Origin: an uncultured Flavobacteriaceae bacterium
GTDB taxonomy: Bacteria; Bacteroidota; Bacteroidia; Flavobacteriales; Flavobacteriaceae
Direction: 5' to 3'
Length of the DNA: 64,000 nucleotides
Assembly: GCA_947500525.1 (NCBI GenBank)
Contig: CANMSH010000001.1
Location: 310,001 to 374,000 of the forward strand
Shown here: positions 45,179 through 54,474 of the stretch, piece by piece
Position numbering within the stretch: the first letter of the stretch is position 1
Layout of the letters: each line of letters starts with the position of its first letter
Notes under the pieces: generated by a model
What the model was told of the DNA's origin: nothing
Database searches by the model: none
Seen by the model: only the letters and a program-made list of their open reading frames with translations
Program-made: the position numbers and the translations under genes

Positions 45179-45709
45179 TTAATTTTTTACTTTGTTAAAC
45201 AAATCCCAAAGAACAACTCCATAACTCACCGAAATATTTAGTGAATGTTTAGTACCAAACTGGGGGATTTCAATACAATAATCAGCCATAGTGACTACTT
45301 CTTGTTGAACTCCTTTTACTTCATTTCCTAAAACAACAGCTATTTTCTTATTTTTCTCAGGAATAAAATCATGTAAAGCGATGCTTTGTTTGGCTTGTTC
45401 TATTGCTGCAATACGTACACCTTCTCTTCTTAGCCTATCGATTAGTGTATCCGTATTTTCTTCATATTCCCAATCTACAGAATCTGTAGACCCTAAAGCA
45501 GTCTTATGAATATCACGATGCGGAGGGCAAGCGGTAATCCCACATAAATATATTTTTTCGACCAAAAAAGCATCACTGGTTCTGAATACGGAGCCAATAT
45601 TATTTAAACTTCTAATATTATCAAGAACAACAATAATCGGTGTTTTCTTTGCCTTTTTGAATTGCTCTTTGGTTAATCTTTCTAGTTCGCTATTCTTTAG
45701 CTTTCTCAT
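45179..45709 (-). CDS. SpoU/TrmH-family RNA 2'-O-methyltransferase
   Basis: A 176-aa SPOUT-fold enzyme that methylates ribose 2'-OH in tRNA or rRNA from S-adenosylmethionine. Motif 1 is LDNIRSLNNIGSVFRTSD with the catalytic Arg, motif 2 VVLGNEVKGV, and motif 3 IPQFGTKHSLNISVSYGVVLWD, which forms the trefoil knot. It lacks the N-terminal substrate-binding domain of RlmB-type members. The target nucleotide cannot be predicted. It diverges from mutS across 91 bases. Confidence 0.92.
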   Translation of the reverse strand: MRKLKNSELERLTKEQFKKAKKTPIIVVLDNIRSLNNIGSVFRTSDAFLVEKIYLCGITACPPHRDIHKTALGSTDSVDWEYEENTDTLIDRLRREGVRIAAIEQAKQSIALHDFIPEKNKKIAVVLGNEVKGVQQEVVTMADYCIEIPQFGTKHSLNISVSYGVVLWDLFNKVKN

Positions 45710-45800
45710 GGTTAGAAATTTTTAATAAAAAACTACGCACTGCTTCCTTGCGACAACTCACTTTTTATATCTTCGCAAAACTAACCTAAAACTGTTAGAA

Positions 45801-48410
45801 TTGGCAAAGACCAAACAAAAAAAAGTCACTCCTTTAATGAAACAATATAATGCGATCAAGGCAAAGTATCCTGATGCGATGTTATTGTTTAGGGTAGGTG
45901 ATTTTTATGAGACCTTTGGTGAAGATGCTGTAAAAGCTGCTCAAGTTTTAGGAATTATACTCACCAAACGAGGTGCTGGAAGTGAAACAGAAACTGCACT
46001 AGCCGGATTTCCTCATCATTCTTTGAATACCTATTTACCCAAACTGGTAAAATCTGGTTTGCGTGTGGCTATTTGCGATCAATTGGAAGATCCCAAAATG
46101 ACCAAAACCATTGTAAAACGAGGAGTCACTGAGTTAGTAACACCAGGTGTTGCTCTTAATGATGAAGTCTTACAAGCAAAAACGAATAATTTTTTAGCAG
46201 CTGTACATTTCTCTAAACGAAGTATTGGTATCGCTTTCTTAGATGTTTCTACAGGAGAATATCTCGTTGCTGAAGGCAACGAGGAGTATATCGATAAATT
46301 GCTGCAAAATTTTAATCCAAGTGAAGTGCTCGTACAGAAACAGCACAAAGGAAAATTTAAAGAACTCTTTGGAGAAGGTTACTATTCTTTTTATTTAGAA
46401 GATTGGATTTTTCAAATGGAATATGCAACCGAAACACTTCACAACCATTTCAACATAAAATCATTAAAAGGTTTTGGCATAGATGATCTAGAGCATGGTG
46501 TTATTGCGGCAGGAGCCGTATTATTTTATCTGTCAGAAACCCAACACAAACAACTCGATCATATTTCATCTATTCATCGTATTCATGAGGATAACTACGT
46601 TTGGATGGATCGTTTTACAATTCGAAATCTTGAGCTTTATTTTTCATTAACCCCAGAAGCGGTTACTTTATTAGATGTGATTGACCGAACTATTTCACCA
46701 ATGGGTGGTCGTTTATTAAAACGTTGGTTAGCGCTTCCTCTTAAAAATTTAAAAGAAATTCAGAAACGTCATGAGATTGTAAAATATCTCATGGATAATG
46801 ATGCTTTTTATGATACGGTGACTTATCAAATCAAGCAAATCAGTGATATTGAACGTTTAATTTCCAAGGTCGCCACCGCAAAGATTAATCCGCGTGAAGT
46901 TGTATTGTTGAAAGATTCGCTCAAAGCCATTTTACCCATTAAAGAGCGCTGTGAAACAAGTAAAAACAAAACCTTGGCAAGACTTGGAAACAATTTACAT
47001 TCTTGTCAAGAATTAATTGATAGAGTTTCATCAACTCTTCGTAACGATGCACCGGTAAATATCAATAAAGGAAGTGCCGTTGCAAATGGAGTTTCGACTG
47101 AATTAGACGAGTTAAGAGCCATCTCTTCTTCAGGGAAAGAGTATTTAGATGCTATGCTTGCCCGTGAAACAGAACGAACTGGAATTTCAAGTTTGAAAAT
47201 TGCCTTTAATAATGTATTTGGATACTATATTGAAGTTCGTAATACACATAAAGATAAAGTTCCTGAAGAGTGGATTCGGAAGCAAACTTTGGTAAATGCG
47301 GAACGTTATATAACTGAAGAACTTAAAGAATACGAAACGAAAATTCTAGGTGCAGAAGAGAAAATTTCGGTGTTAGAACAACAGTTATTTACAGAATTAC
47401 TCCATTATTTACTCGGTTATATTCAACAGGTACAACAAAACGCACAACAAATTGCTCAAATAGATTGTTTATGTTCTTTTGCAAATACAGCAAGAGATTA
47501 TAATTATGTACGTCCGCAATTAGATGAAAGTACTGATTTAGAGATTAAAAACGGACGCCACCCGGTGATTGAAAAACAGCTTCCAATAGGGGAAGAATAT
47601 ATTGCCAATGATGTTGTTTTGAATAGAAATTCACAACAAATCATCATGATTACTGGGCCAAATATGAGTGGTAAATCAGCCATTTTACGTCAAACTGCTC
47701 TTATCGTTTTATTGGCTCAAATGGGAAGTTATGTGCCTGCGCAGCAAGCGCGAATAGGAGTTGTTGATAAAATTTTTACTCGGGTCGGTGCCAGTGATAA
47801 TATCTCTATGGGAGAATCTACCTTCATGGTAGAAATGAATGAAACAGCTAGCATCCTTAACAATATTTCTGAGCGAAGTCTAGTTCTACTAGATGAAATT
47901 GGTCGGGGTACGAGCACATATGATGGTATTTCTATTGCATGGGCTATTGCCGAGTATTTACACGAGCATCCCGCAAAAGCAAAAACTTTATTCGCCACGC
48001 ATTATCATGAACTCAATGATATGACCGATACTTTTGAGCGAATTAAAAACTTTACAATATCCATTAAAGAATTAAAAGACACTATTATTTTCTTACGAAA
48101 ACTAATTCCAGGAGGCAGCGAACATAGTTTTGGTATACATGTCGCAAAAATGGCGGGTATGCCCAGCTCAGTAATTCATAGGGCTAATAAAATGTTGAAG
48201 AAATTAGAACAAAATCATAGTGGCGAAGCTATTAAAGACACACTCAAACAAGCTACCCAAGAAGAAGCACAGTTGAGCTTCTTTAAGCTCGATGACCCTC
48301 TGTTAGAAGATATTAAGGAAGAGATTCTAGCCACAAATATCGATGCATTAACACCAATTGAGGCACTTATGAAACTCAATGAAATTAAACGCATGTTGAC
48401 GAAAAAATAA
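45801..48410 (+). CDS. mutS: DNA mismatch repair protein MutS
   Basis: Mismatch-recognition ATPase, 869 aa, full length. The mismatch-wedge motif Phe35-x-Glu37 (GDFYETF) is intact. The clamp and lever regions follow, then the ABC ATPase with Walker [14 protein letters not shown] (about 618-630), Walker [17 protein letters not shown], and the FATHYHEL His switch. The start codon is TTG at 45801; the family usually begins with just this AKTK...[12 protein letters not shown] segment, and no ATG lies upstream in frame. The C-terminal MutS dimerisation tail is present. Confidence 0.97.
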   Translation: MAKTKQKKVTPLMKQYNAIKAKYPDAMLLFRVGDFYETFGEDAVKAAQVLGIILTKRGAGSETETALAGFPHHSLNTYLPKLVKSGLRVAICDQLEDPKMTKTIVKRGVTELVTPGVALNDEVLQAKTNNFLAAVHFSKRSIGIAFLDVSTGEYLVAEGNEEYIDKLLQNFNPSEVLVQKQHKGKFKELFGEGYYSFYLEDWIFQMEYATETLHNHFNIKSLKGFGIDDLEHGVIAAGAVLFYLSETQHKQLDHISSIHRIHEDNYVWMDRFTIRNLELYFSLTPEAVTLLDVIDRTISPMGGRLLKRWLALPLKNLKEIQKRHEIVKYLMDNDAFYDTVTYQIKQISDIERLISKVATAKINPREVVLLKDSLKAILPIKERCETSKNKTLARLGNNLHSCQELIDRVSSTLRNDAPVNINKGSAVANGVSTELDELRAISSSGKEYLDAMLARETERTGISSLKIAFNNVFGYYIEVRNTHKDKVPEEWIRKQTLVNAERYITEELKEYETKILGAEEKISVLEQQLFTELLHYLLGYIQQVQQNAQQIAQIDCLCSFANTARDYNYVRPQLDESTDLEIKNGRHPVIEKQLPIGEEYIANDVVLNRNSQQIIMITGPNMSGKSAILRQTALIVLLAQMGSYVPAQQARIGVVDKIFTRVGASDNISMGESTFMVEMNETASILNNISERSLVLLDEIGRGTSTYDGISIAWAIAEYLHEHPAKAKTLFATHYHELNDMTDTFERIKNFTISIKELKDTIIFLRKLIPGGSEHSFGIHVAKMAGMPSSVIHRANKMLKKLEQNHSGEAIKDTLKQATQEEAQLSFFKLDDPLLEDIKEEILATNIDALTPIEALMKLNEIKRMLTKK

Positions 48411-48469
48411 TTCTTCGAATTTCATTCGAGCGTATTTCAAAATTACATCAGCAACTCAATCAATTATAC

Positions 48470-48477
48470 TATCTTTG
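48470..48477 (+). promoter_or_regulatory. -7 promoter element of tatA (TATCTTTG)
   Basis: Exact TAnnTTTG match, 18 bases before the tatA start. No clear -33 element. It supports a transcript separate from mutS. Confidence 0.5.
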
Positions 48478-48495
48478 CTTTAAATATTCTGTGAT

Positions 48496-48771
48496 ATGCA
48501 TTTTTTATTTATTAGTGGCAGCGAAATATTTGTAATACTCGTCATAGTATTAATGCTTTTCGGTGCAGATAAAATACCTGGTATTGCTCGTGGTCTTGGA
48601 AAAGGCATGCGTCAATTGAAAGATGCTACTAACGAAATAAAACGTGAAATTACTGAAACTGCAGAAAAACAAGGTATAGATACCGATCTTACTAAAAATA
48701 TCGAAGAACAAATAAATACTGTTCAAGAAGATATTGATGAAATTACGGGTCCCATAAAACGTAATTTTTAA
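48496..48771 (+). CDS. tatA: Twin-arginine translocase subunit TatA
   Basis: A 91-aa TatA/TatE-type protein that forms the translocation pore for folded proteins. It has a short N-terminal transmembrane helix with FISGSEIFVILVIVLMLFGADKIPGIARGLGKGMRQLKDATNEI: the FG hinge followed by the amphipathic helix is diagnostic. The acidic tail (NTVQEDIDEITG) is usual. No tatC is in the window. The next gene (PAP2) starts at the base after its stop, so they are coupled. Confidence 0.93.
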   Translation: MHFLFISGSEIFVILVIVLMLFGADKIPGIARGLGKGMRQLKDATNEIKREITETAEKQGIDTDLTKNIEEQINTVQEDIDEITGPIKRNF

Positions 48772-49335
48772 TTGAGTTTTATAGATTCCATCATAGAAAA
48801 AGATAAGGAGTTATTCATATACCTCAATTCTCTTGGTGTAGAGAGTTGGGATCAGTTTTGGATCATAGTTACGAATCAATTTAGTTGGATTCCTTTATTT
48901 GCTTTCTTGTTGTTTTTGGTCTTTAGAGCTTATGGATGGAAAAAAGGATTGATGATTATGGTGGTCGCTGCGCTACTAGTTACTTTTTCGGATCAATTTG
49001 TGAACTTCATTAAAGATTATTTTGGAAGACTTAGGCCGAATAACGATCCAACCATTAACGAAATGATCAGAATCTTAAAAAAACCTAAAAGTTTTAGTTT
49101 TGTTTCAGGGCATTCTACCACTTCTTTCGCCGTAACTACATTCATGATTTTCACCTTAAAAAAATACTATAAGTACCCGTTCTTATTACTTATTTGGCCC
49201 ATTCTTTTCGCTTACAGCCGCATCTATGTGGGTGTTCATTTTCCGGTCGATATTTTTATAGGAATGTTATTAGGAGTGTTAGAGGGTTACATATTCTACA
49301 AAATAAGTGTTAGTTTTTTGCGAAAAATTCATTAA
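48772..49335 (+). CDS. PAP2-family membrane phosphatase
   Basis: A 187-aa integral-membrane phosphatase of the PAP2 superfamily, six helices. The three signature parts are present: KDYFGRLRPNN (KxxxxxxRP), FVSGHSTTSF (PSGH-type) and SRIYVGVHFPVD (SRxxxxxHxxxD). Substrate is likely undecaprenyl pyrophosphate, phosphatidic acid or a lipid A phosphate. The start is TTG, directly after the tatA TAA; no suitable ATG lies nearby, and this placement implies translational coupling. Confidence 0.92.
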   Translation: MSFIDSIIEKDKELFIYLNSLGVESWDQFWIIVTNQFSWIPLFAFLLFLVFRAYGWKKGLMIMVVAALLVTFSDQFVNFIKDYFGRLRPNNDPTINEMIRILKKPKSFSFVSGHSTTSFAVTTFMIFTLKKYYKYPFLLLIWPILFAYSRIYVGVHFPVDIFIGMLLGVLEGYIFYKISVSFLRKIH

Positions 49336-49429
49336 TTTTGGAAAGTACTCCGTGAGAATTTGCTAAACGTTTTCACTTTTTAAGAGTATTTTTTCAAACC
49401 AATGTTAAACCAAAAACCAACCAATTCTT

Positions 49430-50971
49430 ATGAACTTTTCTAGGAAGAATCGTGAGCGTCTAAAACTCAACACGTCTTTTAACAGCGCAAAATTTAGTTT
49501 TATTTCATGTTTAATCATGCTTATTTTAATAAGTTCATGTACAAATGATGAGATGCCCCAAGAAGAAAGACAACAACCACAAACAGGTCAGCAAAAAGCC
49601 TTAAGTCCCGAAGATATAAATGCGCAAATTGATGCTTCAATTGAAAAAACAGGTTCTTTCGATTGGAAAGATGCTAGTGATCATTTACTATGGAGTGCGG
49701 CGGTGCACGGAGGTGACATATTGACTATTGGGTACGGAGACAATAGTTTCAACGAAACGAAAACGAGTGCTCTTACCACTATTAAAAATGAGATATTAGC
49801 GACAATTTCTTCAAAAGAACAGCAAAAAAATGGAGAAGAAACCCTCATTTACGCAGATGATATACTCAATTTTATAGATGTTAAAGTCTCTTCTTTGGAA
49901 GTCGTTGTCGAATTAAGAAAAAATGAAAACATCCGCTATATTGAACCTGAGGGTTACAGTTATGTGAATATAGAAACTAAATCCTCTTCAGGATGTAATC
50001 AATCTGGTGAAAATATAAGTTCGTCTGATTTTGGGACATTACCCTCTGGTGCAAAAATACCTTGGAATTTCTATGATCATAAGATCAATCAGGCATGGGC
50101 ATATAGCAAAGGCCGAGGTATTGGTGTTGGTGTTATTGATACCGGAGTTTCTTCTAACCAACCATATTTAGGGTATAAATTTGACGATTTCTACTCGGGT
50201 AGATATATTAGAAAGTACGGTACTTATGTAGATTCTGTTTGGCCTTGGTCGAGAAGAACGGATGGGCCAAATGATAAATGTGGCCATGGTACAAGTGCTA
50301 GTGCAACCGTTGGCGCTCCTAATAATAGTGGAGGCCAGTTTGTGGGTGTTGCTTACGAAAGTAATATTATTTCATATCGAGGTACTAGTGACGTTGTTTT
50401 AAATGGATACCATGAACGTAGAGGTGTTGCAAATGCGCTAAAAGCTTTGGGTAATAGAAGTGATGTGAAAATAATCTCAATGTCTATTGGTTATCCATGG
50501 GGGATTGGAAGAATTGAAGATGCTATTAAATATGCTTATGCCAGAGGAAAAATGATTTTTGCTGCTGGCGGTACTTCTACAAATTTTACTAACTGGTATG
50601 GTGTAATTTTCCCTGCTACTATGAATGAAACTATTGCCGTAACAGGAATTGAAGAGCAAACGGGTTATGATGAATGTGACGCTTGTCATAAAGGTAGTAA
50701 AATTGATTTCACTGTAACTATGGAAAGAGGTAATAACAATCATCAACCGGTTCTTGGTTTTAACAATGGACAATCTCAATATTTTGGAGGGTCTTCAGTT
50801 GCTACTGCTGCCACAGCAGGAATGGCCGCCCTTGTTTGGGCCAAATATCCATCATGGACGCGTGCTCAAGTATTACAACGTTTAAAAGAGTCAGCCGATT
50901 TTTATCCTAATAAAAATGGTAGCTATGGTTATGGAAACATAGATGCATTAAGAGCTGTTCGAGGTTATTAG
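49430..50971 (+). CDS. Subtilisin-family (S8) serine protease lipoprotein
   Basis: A 513-aa extracytoplasmic protease. A long basic lead (MNFSRKNRERLKLNTSF) precedes the lipobox LISSC at Cys37; a later start is possible. Residues 60-180 look like an I9-type propeptide (LEVVVELRKNENIRYIEPEGYSYVN). The catalytic triad is visible: Asp237 (GVIDTGVS), His286 (GHGTSASAT) and Ser456 in GGSSVATAATAGM, a variant of the usual GTSMA. Extra cysteines in DECDACH may bridge. Likely surface-tethered; the substrate is unknown. Terminated by a strong hairpin shared with the convergent gene. Confidence 0.92.
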   Translation: MNFSRKNRERLKLNTSFNSAKFSFISCLIMLILISSCTNDEMPQEERQQPQTGQQKALSPEDINAQIDASIEKTGSFDWKDASDHLLWSAAVHGGDILTIGYGDNSFNETKTSALTTIKNEILATISSKEQQKNGEETLIYADDILNFIDVKVSSLEVVVELRKNENIRYIEPEGYSYVNIETKSSSGCNQSGENISSSDFGTLPSGAKIPWNFYDHKINQAWAYSKGRGIGVGVIDTGVSSNQPYLGYKFDDFYSGRYIRKYGTYVDSVWPWSRRTDGPNDKCGHGTSASATVGAPNNSGGQFVGVAYESNIISYRGTSDVVLNGYHERRGVANALKALGNRSDVKIISMSIGYPWGIGRIEDAIKYAYARGKMIFAAGGTSTNFTNWYGVIFPATMNETIAVTGIEEQTGYDECDACHKGSKIDFTVTMERGNNNHQPVLGFNNGQSQYFGGSSVATAATAGMAALVWAKYPSWTRAQVLQRLKESADFYPNKNGSYGYGNIDALRAVRGY

Positions 50972-51000
50972 AACTTATAAAATATGTTAGAATAAAAAAA

Positions 51001-51022
51001 GCGACGGAATGTCGCTTTTTTT
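51001..51022 (+). terminator. Bidirectional terminator
   Basis: GCGAC (51001-51005), loop GGAAT, GTCGC (51011-51015), then T7, with an A7 run on the other side. It overlaps the stop codon of the convergent O-methyltransferase gene (51021). Confidence 0.9.
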
Positions 51023-51662
51023 ATTTTACTCTACTTATGGTTAATCCATCTCTTATGGGCAAGAGCACTGTCTCAATTCGAGAGTCGTTTTTTAACAATG
51101 TATTATAGGCAACTAATGCCTTGGTATCTTCATCTTTCGGGTCGACGGGCTCGGCTACTTTACCATACCATAATACATTATCCGATACTATAATTCCACC
51201 TTTATTCATATTGTCAATAATCATATGGAAATAATTCACATAATTCTTTTTATCAGCATCAATAAAAACAAGATCATAATTACTCTTAATTGTAGGAATG
51301 ATATCTAATGCTTTACCGATGTATTGTTTTATTTGCTTCGCAAAAACTGATTTATTGAAGTATTTTCGTTGAATATCAAACAATTCCTCATTATGATCTA
51401 TGGTATGGAGTACACCATCATTAGTTAATCCTTCTGCCAAACACAAAGCTGAATAACCTGTATAAGTTCCTAATTCTAAAATCGATTTTGGGCGAACTAA
51501 CTTTGATAAAAGAGACAACAATCTCCCCTGATAATGTGCACTCAACATTGCAGGATTCAATACTTTTTGCCAAGTTTCTTTCGAAAGTTCTTTTAGCAAT
51601 GTTGGTTCATCTTCAGAATGTGAAATAGCATATGTATCTATTTTCTCCGATAAAAAGTTCAT
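51021..51662 (-). CDS. O-methyltransferase (caffeoyl-CoA type)
   Basis: A 213-aa SAM-dependent methyltransferase of family 3 (caffeoyl-CoA/catechol O-methyltransferase-like). SAM motif I is ILELGTYTGYSALCLAEGL; the metal-site region is DLVFIDADKKNYVNYFHMII and VSDNVLWYGKV. In bacteria these act on catechols, hydroxylated tRNA bases (TrmR-like) or small phenols; which one applies cannot be told here. The reading frame ends inside the shared terminator. Confidence 0.88.
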   Translation of the reverse strand: MNFLSEKIDTYAISHSEDEPTLLKELSKETWQKVLNPAMLSAHYQGRLLSLLSKLVRPKSILELGTYTGYSALCLAEGLTNDGVLHTIDHNEELFDIQRKYFNKSVFAKQIKQYIGKALDIIPTIKSNYDLVFIDADKKNYVNYFHMIIDNMNKGGIIVSDNVLWYGKVAEPVDPKDEDTKALVAYNTLLKNDSRIETVLLPIRDGLTISRVK

Positions 51663-51686
51663 AATACTGGTTTTATTTTCAAATAT

Positions 51687-51722
51687 AAAAAAAGCAGCAC
51701 TTACAAAATAAGTACTGCTTTT
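51687..51722 (-). terminator. Terminator of the second sigma/anti-sigma pair
   Basis: On the minus strand AGCAGTACTTA pairs with TAAGTGCTGCT (one mismatch) around a short T/A loop, followed by T7 (A7 at 51687-51693 on the plus strand). It lies 20 bases past the stop of the small anti-sigma gene. Confidence 0.82.
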
Positions 51723-51741
51723 AATTTAAATTTTCTATATG

Positions 51742-52002
51742 TTATTGGTTGAATTCCTTCAATCTTTCTTTTAATGCATCTTTATCAGCGTCTGACATTT
51801 TTTTATCACATTTAGGTTTATCTAAATGAACTTTACATATTTCTGTTAGTTTGCTATTTTGTTTTGCGTACAATCCACAAACTTTACAATGTAGAATATG
51901 AATGTTTAGCTTTAACTTCTCAAAAAATGAAGCTTCCTTATACTGATTTTTAGTACAAATAGTTGTTGCTTCATCACAGCTTATAAATAACTTGTTACCC
52001 AT
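51742..52002 (-). CDS. Small soluble zinc-type anti-sigma factor candidate
   Basis: An 86-aa protein encoded 6 bases after an ECF sigma gene. It holds the H-x3-C-x2-C zinc signature of ZAS anti-sigma factors in NIHILHCKVCGLY, with further cysteines (ISCDEATTIC, EICKVH) and a charged, helical C-terminus. There is no transmembrane helix, so any sensing would be cytoplasmic, for example redox or zinc release. The role is inferred from motif and position; it could also be a zinc protein of other function. Confidence 0.78.
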   Translation of the reverse strand: MGNKLFISCDEATTICTKNQYKEASFFEKLKLNIHILHCKVCGLYAKQNSKLTEICKVHLDKPKCDKKMSDADKDALKERLKEFNQ

Positions 52003-52008
52003 TAAATT

Positions 52009-52578
52009 TTATTTAGCGAACCAATTATCTTCCATACACTTTCTTAACTGATGTCTGGCCCTATGTATAATAACCCATAGGTTAGACGCAGTTATCCCCA
52101 ACTCATTACAAATTTCTTCTGTTTCATATTGTTGAACATTTTTTAACAAAAAAACTGTTCTATATTTTTCGGGTAAATTTTGAATGCAATCATCGAGAGT
52201 TCCTTTAAGCTCAACATTCTCAATATTCTTCTCTGCTTCATTATTCCATGACTGAGGCACCCTCTCTTCTAACCAACTTCCTTTTTTATCTCCTTCTTCG
52301 TAAAAGTTCACTTTTACCTCAGCTTTTCCTCTTGCCGAATTTATTTTTCGATAATGATCAATTATCTTACGTTTTAAGATAGAAATTAACCAGGTACGTT
52401 CTGCCGCTTGACCTCTAAAGTTTTTCATAGCTTTCAAGCCAGAAAAAAAAGTTTCTTGCACGATGTCTTTAGCCAATTCTTCACTATCTACTCTGGTAAT
52501 AGTATAATTGAAAAGGTAGTCAGAATGAGCATCTACCCATTTACTTGGATCTAACGTATGTTTTTTAATTTCTGACAT
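52009..52578 (-). CDS. ECF-type RNA polymerase sigma factor
   Basis: A 189-aa sigma70-family factor. Region 2 is TRVDSEELAKDIVQETFFSGLKAMKNFRGQAAERTWLISILKRKIIDHYRK; region 4 is LPEKYRTVFLLKNVQQYETEEICNELGITASNLWVIIHRARHQLRKCME. The spacer between them includes GKAEVKVNFYEEGDKKGSW. The linked downstream zinc protein is its likely anti-sigma. Related ECF/ZAS pairs in Bacteroidota have been linked to oxidative or metal stress, but the regulon here is unknown. Confidence 0.92.
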   Translation of the reverse strand: MSEIKKHTLDPSKWVDAHSDYLFNYTITRVDSEELAKDIVQETFFSGLKAMKNFRGQAAERTWLISILKRKIIDHYRKINSARGKAEVKVNFYEEGDKKGSWLEERVPQSWNNEAEKNIENVELKGTLDDCIQNLPEKYRTVFLLKNVQQYETEEICNELGITASNLWVIIHRARHQLRKCMEDNWFAK

Positions 52579-52625
52579 TGATTATTATATCTATAAATAT
52601 GGGGGCAAATATACAACCTTAATTA

Positions 52626-53591
52626 TTATTCTCCTATATGAAAAATGGCATCTCCTCTATTAATTATAGGAAAGTTATTAATCGCAATAATATACCCATT
52701 CATAGGAGCTTTTACCTTCACAGAAGTTTCCCCGTAAGTATCTGTAATATCTCCTAAAACTTCACCTTTCTTTACCTTGCTTCCATTCTCTACAAATGAA
52801 TTGAATAGTCCAGCAGTTTTTGCTCGAATCCATCGACGTTTTGTTAGACTGATACTTTTTCTTTTCTTAAGCTCTTTCAACGGATTTTTTGGAATCATTC
52901 TAAAATGCTTCAGCACGCGCAATGTTCCTTTAATTCCTTCCTCAATGGCCTGTTCATCAAATCGTAACGCTTCACCGCCTTCATATACTATGATCGGAAT
53001 ATTATTTTTATGTGCTTCTTTGCGGAATGATTTCGGAATTAATTTTGAAGGAAAGTTAAAGGGTGTGTTAAAAATTGCAGCAAGTTGTTTTCCAATAGAA
53101 GATTCTTCAGTATATCTAATTTGAGGATAATTACTTCGTTGACCTCCTCCTGTATGAAAATCAATACCAAAATCTACATTTTCAACAATTTCTCTCATAT
53201 GAAAATAAGCGATTCTACTCGCCAATGATCCACTTCGTGTTCCCGGAAAACTTCTGTTTACATCTTTACCATGTACATCTCTCGAAAAGTGTAAAAATCC
53301 GAAAACACTTAAGACTGGCACCACAATAACACAACCTCTTTTAATCTTGAAATATTTATTTTCCAGCATTCTTCGAATAATTTCTATACTATTCGTTTCG
53401 TCACCGTGCAATCCTCCTTGCAATAATACCGTTGGCCCTTTTTCCTTTCCGTTAAAAACATATACAGGGATTTCAATTAAGGTACCTGTTGGTAATCTAT
53501 CAATAGCAAATTTTATCAATTTACTTTCTCCCAAACCAACTTTTTCACCTCTTAGTTCAACGGGTTCGTTTCTGAAATCTTTTTCGAACAT
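52626..53591 (-). CDS. Succinylglutamate desuccinylase/aspartoacylase-family zinc hydrolase
   Basis: A 321-aa M14-like zinc carboxypeptidase of the AstE/AspA family. Zinc and catalytic residues lie in LLQGGLHGDETNSIEIIRR (HxxE), NRSFPG, VDFGIDFHTGGG (third ligand His) and YEGGEALRFDE (catalytic Glu). The C-terminal 80 residues (RRWIRAKTAGLFNSFVENGSKVKKGEVLGDITDTYGE) form a lipoyl/biotinyl-like barrel. It overlaps the end of rimK by 35 bases. Such enzymes may remove residues that RimK adds or hydrolyse acyl-amino acids; the substrate is not known. Confidence 0.9.
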   Translation of the reverse strand: MFEKDFRNEPVELRGEKVGLGESKLIKFAIDRLPTGTLIEIPVYVFNGKEKGPTVLLQGGLHGDETNSIEIIRRMLENKYFKIKRGCVIVVPVLSVFGFLHFSRDVHGKDVNRSFPGTRSGSLASRIAYFHMREIVENVDFGIDFHTGGGQRSNYPQIRYTEESSIGKQLAAIFNTPFNFPSKLIPKSFRKEAHKNNIPIIVYEGGEALRFDEQAIEEGIKGTLRVLKHFRMIPKNPLKELKKRKSISLTKRRWIRAKTAGLFNSFVENGSKVKKGEVLGDITDTYGETSVKVKAPMNGYIIAINNFPIINRGDAIFHIGE

Positions 53592-54459
53592 TTGTTTCTA
53601 AAAATTTTATAATGTGTTCTGCAACATTCACTTTCGTGTAGGCTTCTACTCCTTGCAATCCTGGCGACGCATTTACTTCAATCAGTAATGGTCCTCTTTT
53701 TGAAATGATCATATCTACTCCAGCTACGGGTAGGCCTAAATGACGCGCAGCTTGCAAAGCTATTCTCGTTTCTTTAGCCGAAATGTTTGCTATTTCACCT
53801 GTTCCGCCTCTATGAATATTCGAACGAAATTCACCAACCTCACCCTTTCTTTTCATAGCCGCCACTACTTTATTTCCTACTACAATCGCACGAATATCTT
53901 CTCCATTAGATTCTTCAATATATTCTTGCAACATAAAACTTGCGTTCATAGTGTAGAATGTATCAATAATTGATTTTGCTGATTTTTGAGTTTCGGCCAA
54001 AACAACTCCCAAACCTTGTGTTCCTTCTTGTAATTTGATAATTATCGGAGGACCTCCTAATAATCCTATTTGTTCCTTAATATTTTTCGTGTTTGTAGAA
54101 AATACAGTTTGCGGAATTGGAACATTTTTTCTATTCATTATCTGGAGCGTTCTTACCTTATTTTGCGCCCTTAAAATTCCGAGAGAACGGGCAGTACTAA
54201 AAACTCCATTCATCTCAAACTCTTTAACAATAGCGGCTCCATGACGACTTACTGATCCCCCAATTCTTGGAATAATAACATCAGCTTGGTCGATAATATT
54301 CTCGCCTTCGAAAATAATTTGAGGTCTTCCTCTTCCTAACTTTACAGAGCATTTTGTGTGATTAATCACACGTACTTGATGTCCTCTTTCTTCGGCTTCT
54401 TCTACCAATCTCTTGGTCGAATAAATATTTTCGCCTACAGATAATACAAATATTTTCAT
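53557..54459 (-). CDS. rimK: RimK-family alpha-L-glutamate ligase
   Basis: A 300-aa ATP-grasp ligase that adds glutamate to protein C-termini (ribosomal protein S6 in E. coli) or makes poly-glutamate. Visible parts: the N-terminal pre-ATP-grasp domain (KIFVLSVGENIYSTKRLVEEAEERGHQVRVINHTKCSVKL), GGPPIIIKLQEGTQGLGVVLAE with the ATP-binding lysine and glycine loop, FMLQEYIEESNGEDIRAIVVG, and the Mg-binding LLIEVNASPGLQGVE. The overlapping downstream AstE-like gene and the upstream hydrolase-OsmC gene on the same strand form one operon. Confidence 0.92.
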   Translation of the reverse strand: MKIFVLSVGENIYSTKRLVEEAEERGHQVRVINHTKCSVKLGRGRPQIIFEGENIIDQADVIIPRIGGSVSRHGAAIVKEFEMNGVFSTARSLGILRAQNKVRTLQIMNRKNVPIPQTVFSTNTKNIKEQIGLLGGPPIIIKLQEGTQGLGVVLAETQKSAKSIIDTFYTMNASFMLQEYIEESNGEDIRAIVVGNKVVAAMKRKGEVGEFRSNIHRGGTGEIANISAKETRIALQAARHLGLPVAGVDMIISKRGPLLIEVNASPGLQGVEAYTKVNVAEHIIKFLETNVRKRFQKRTR

Positions 54460-54474
54460 TGGTTGGTTTGGTCG

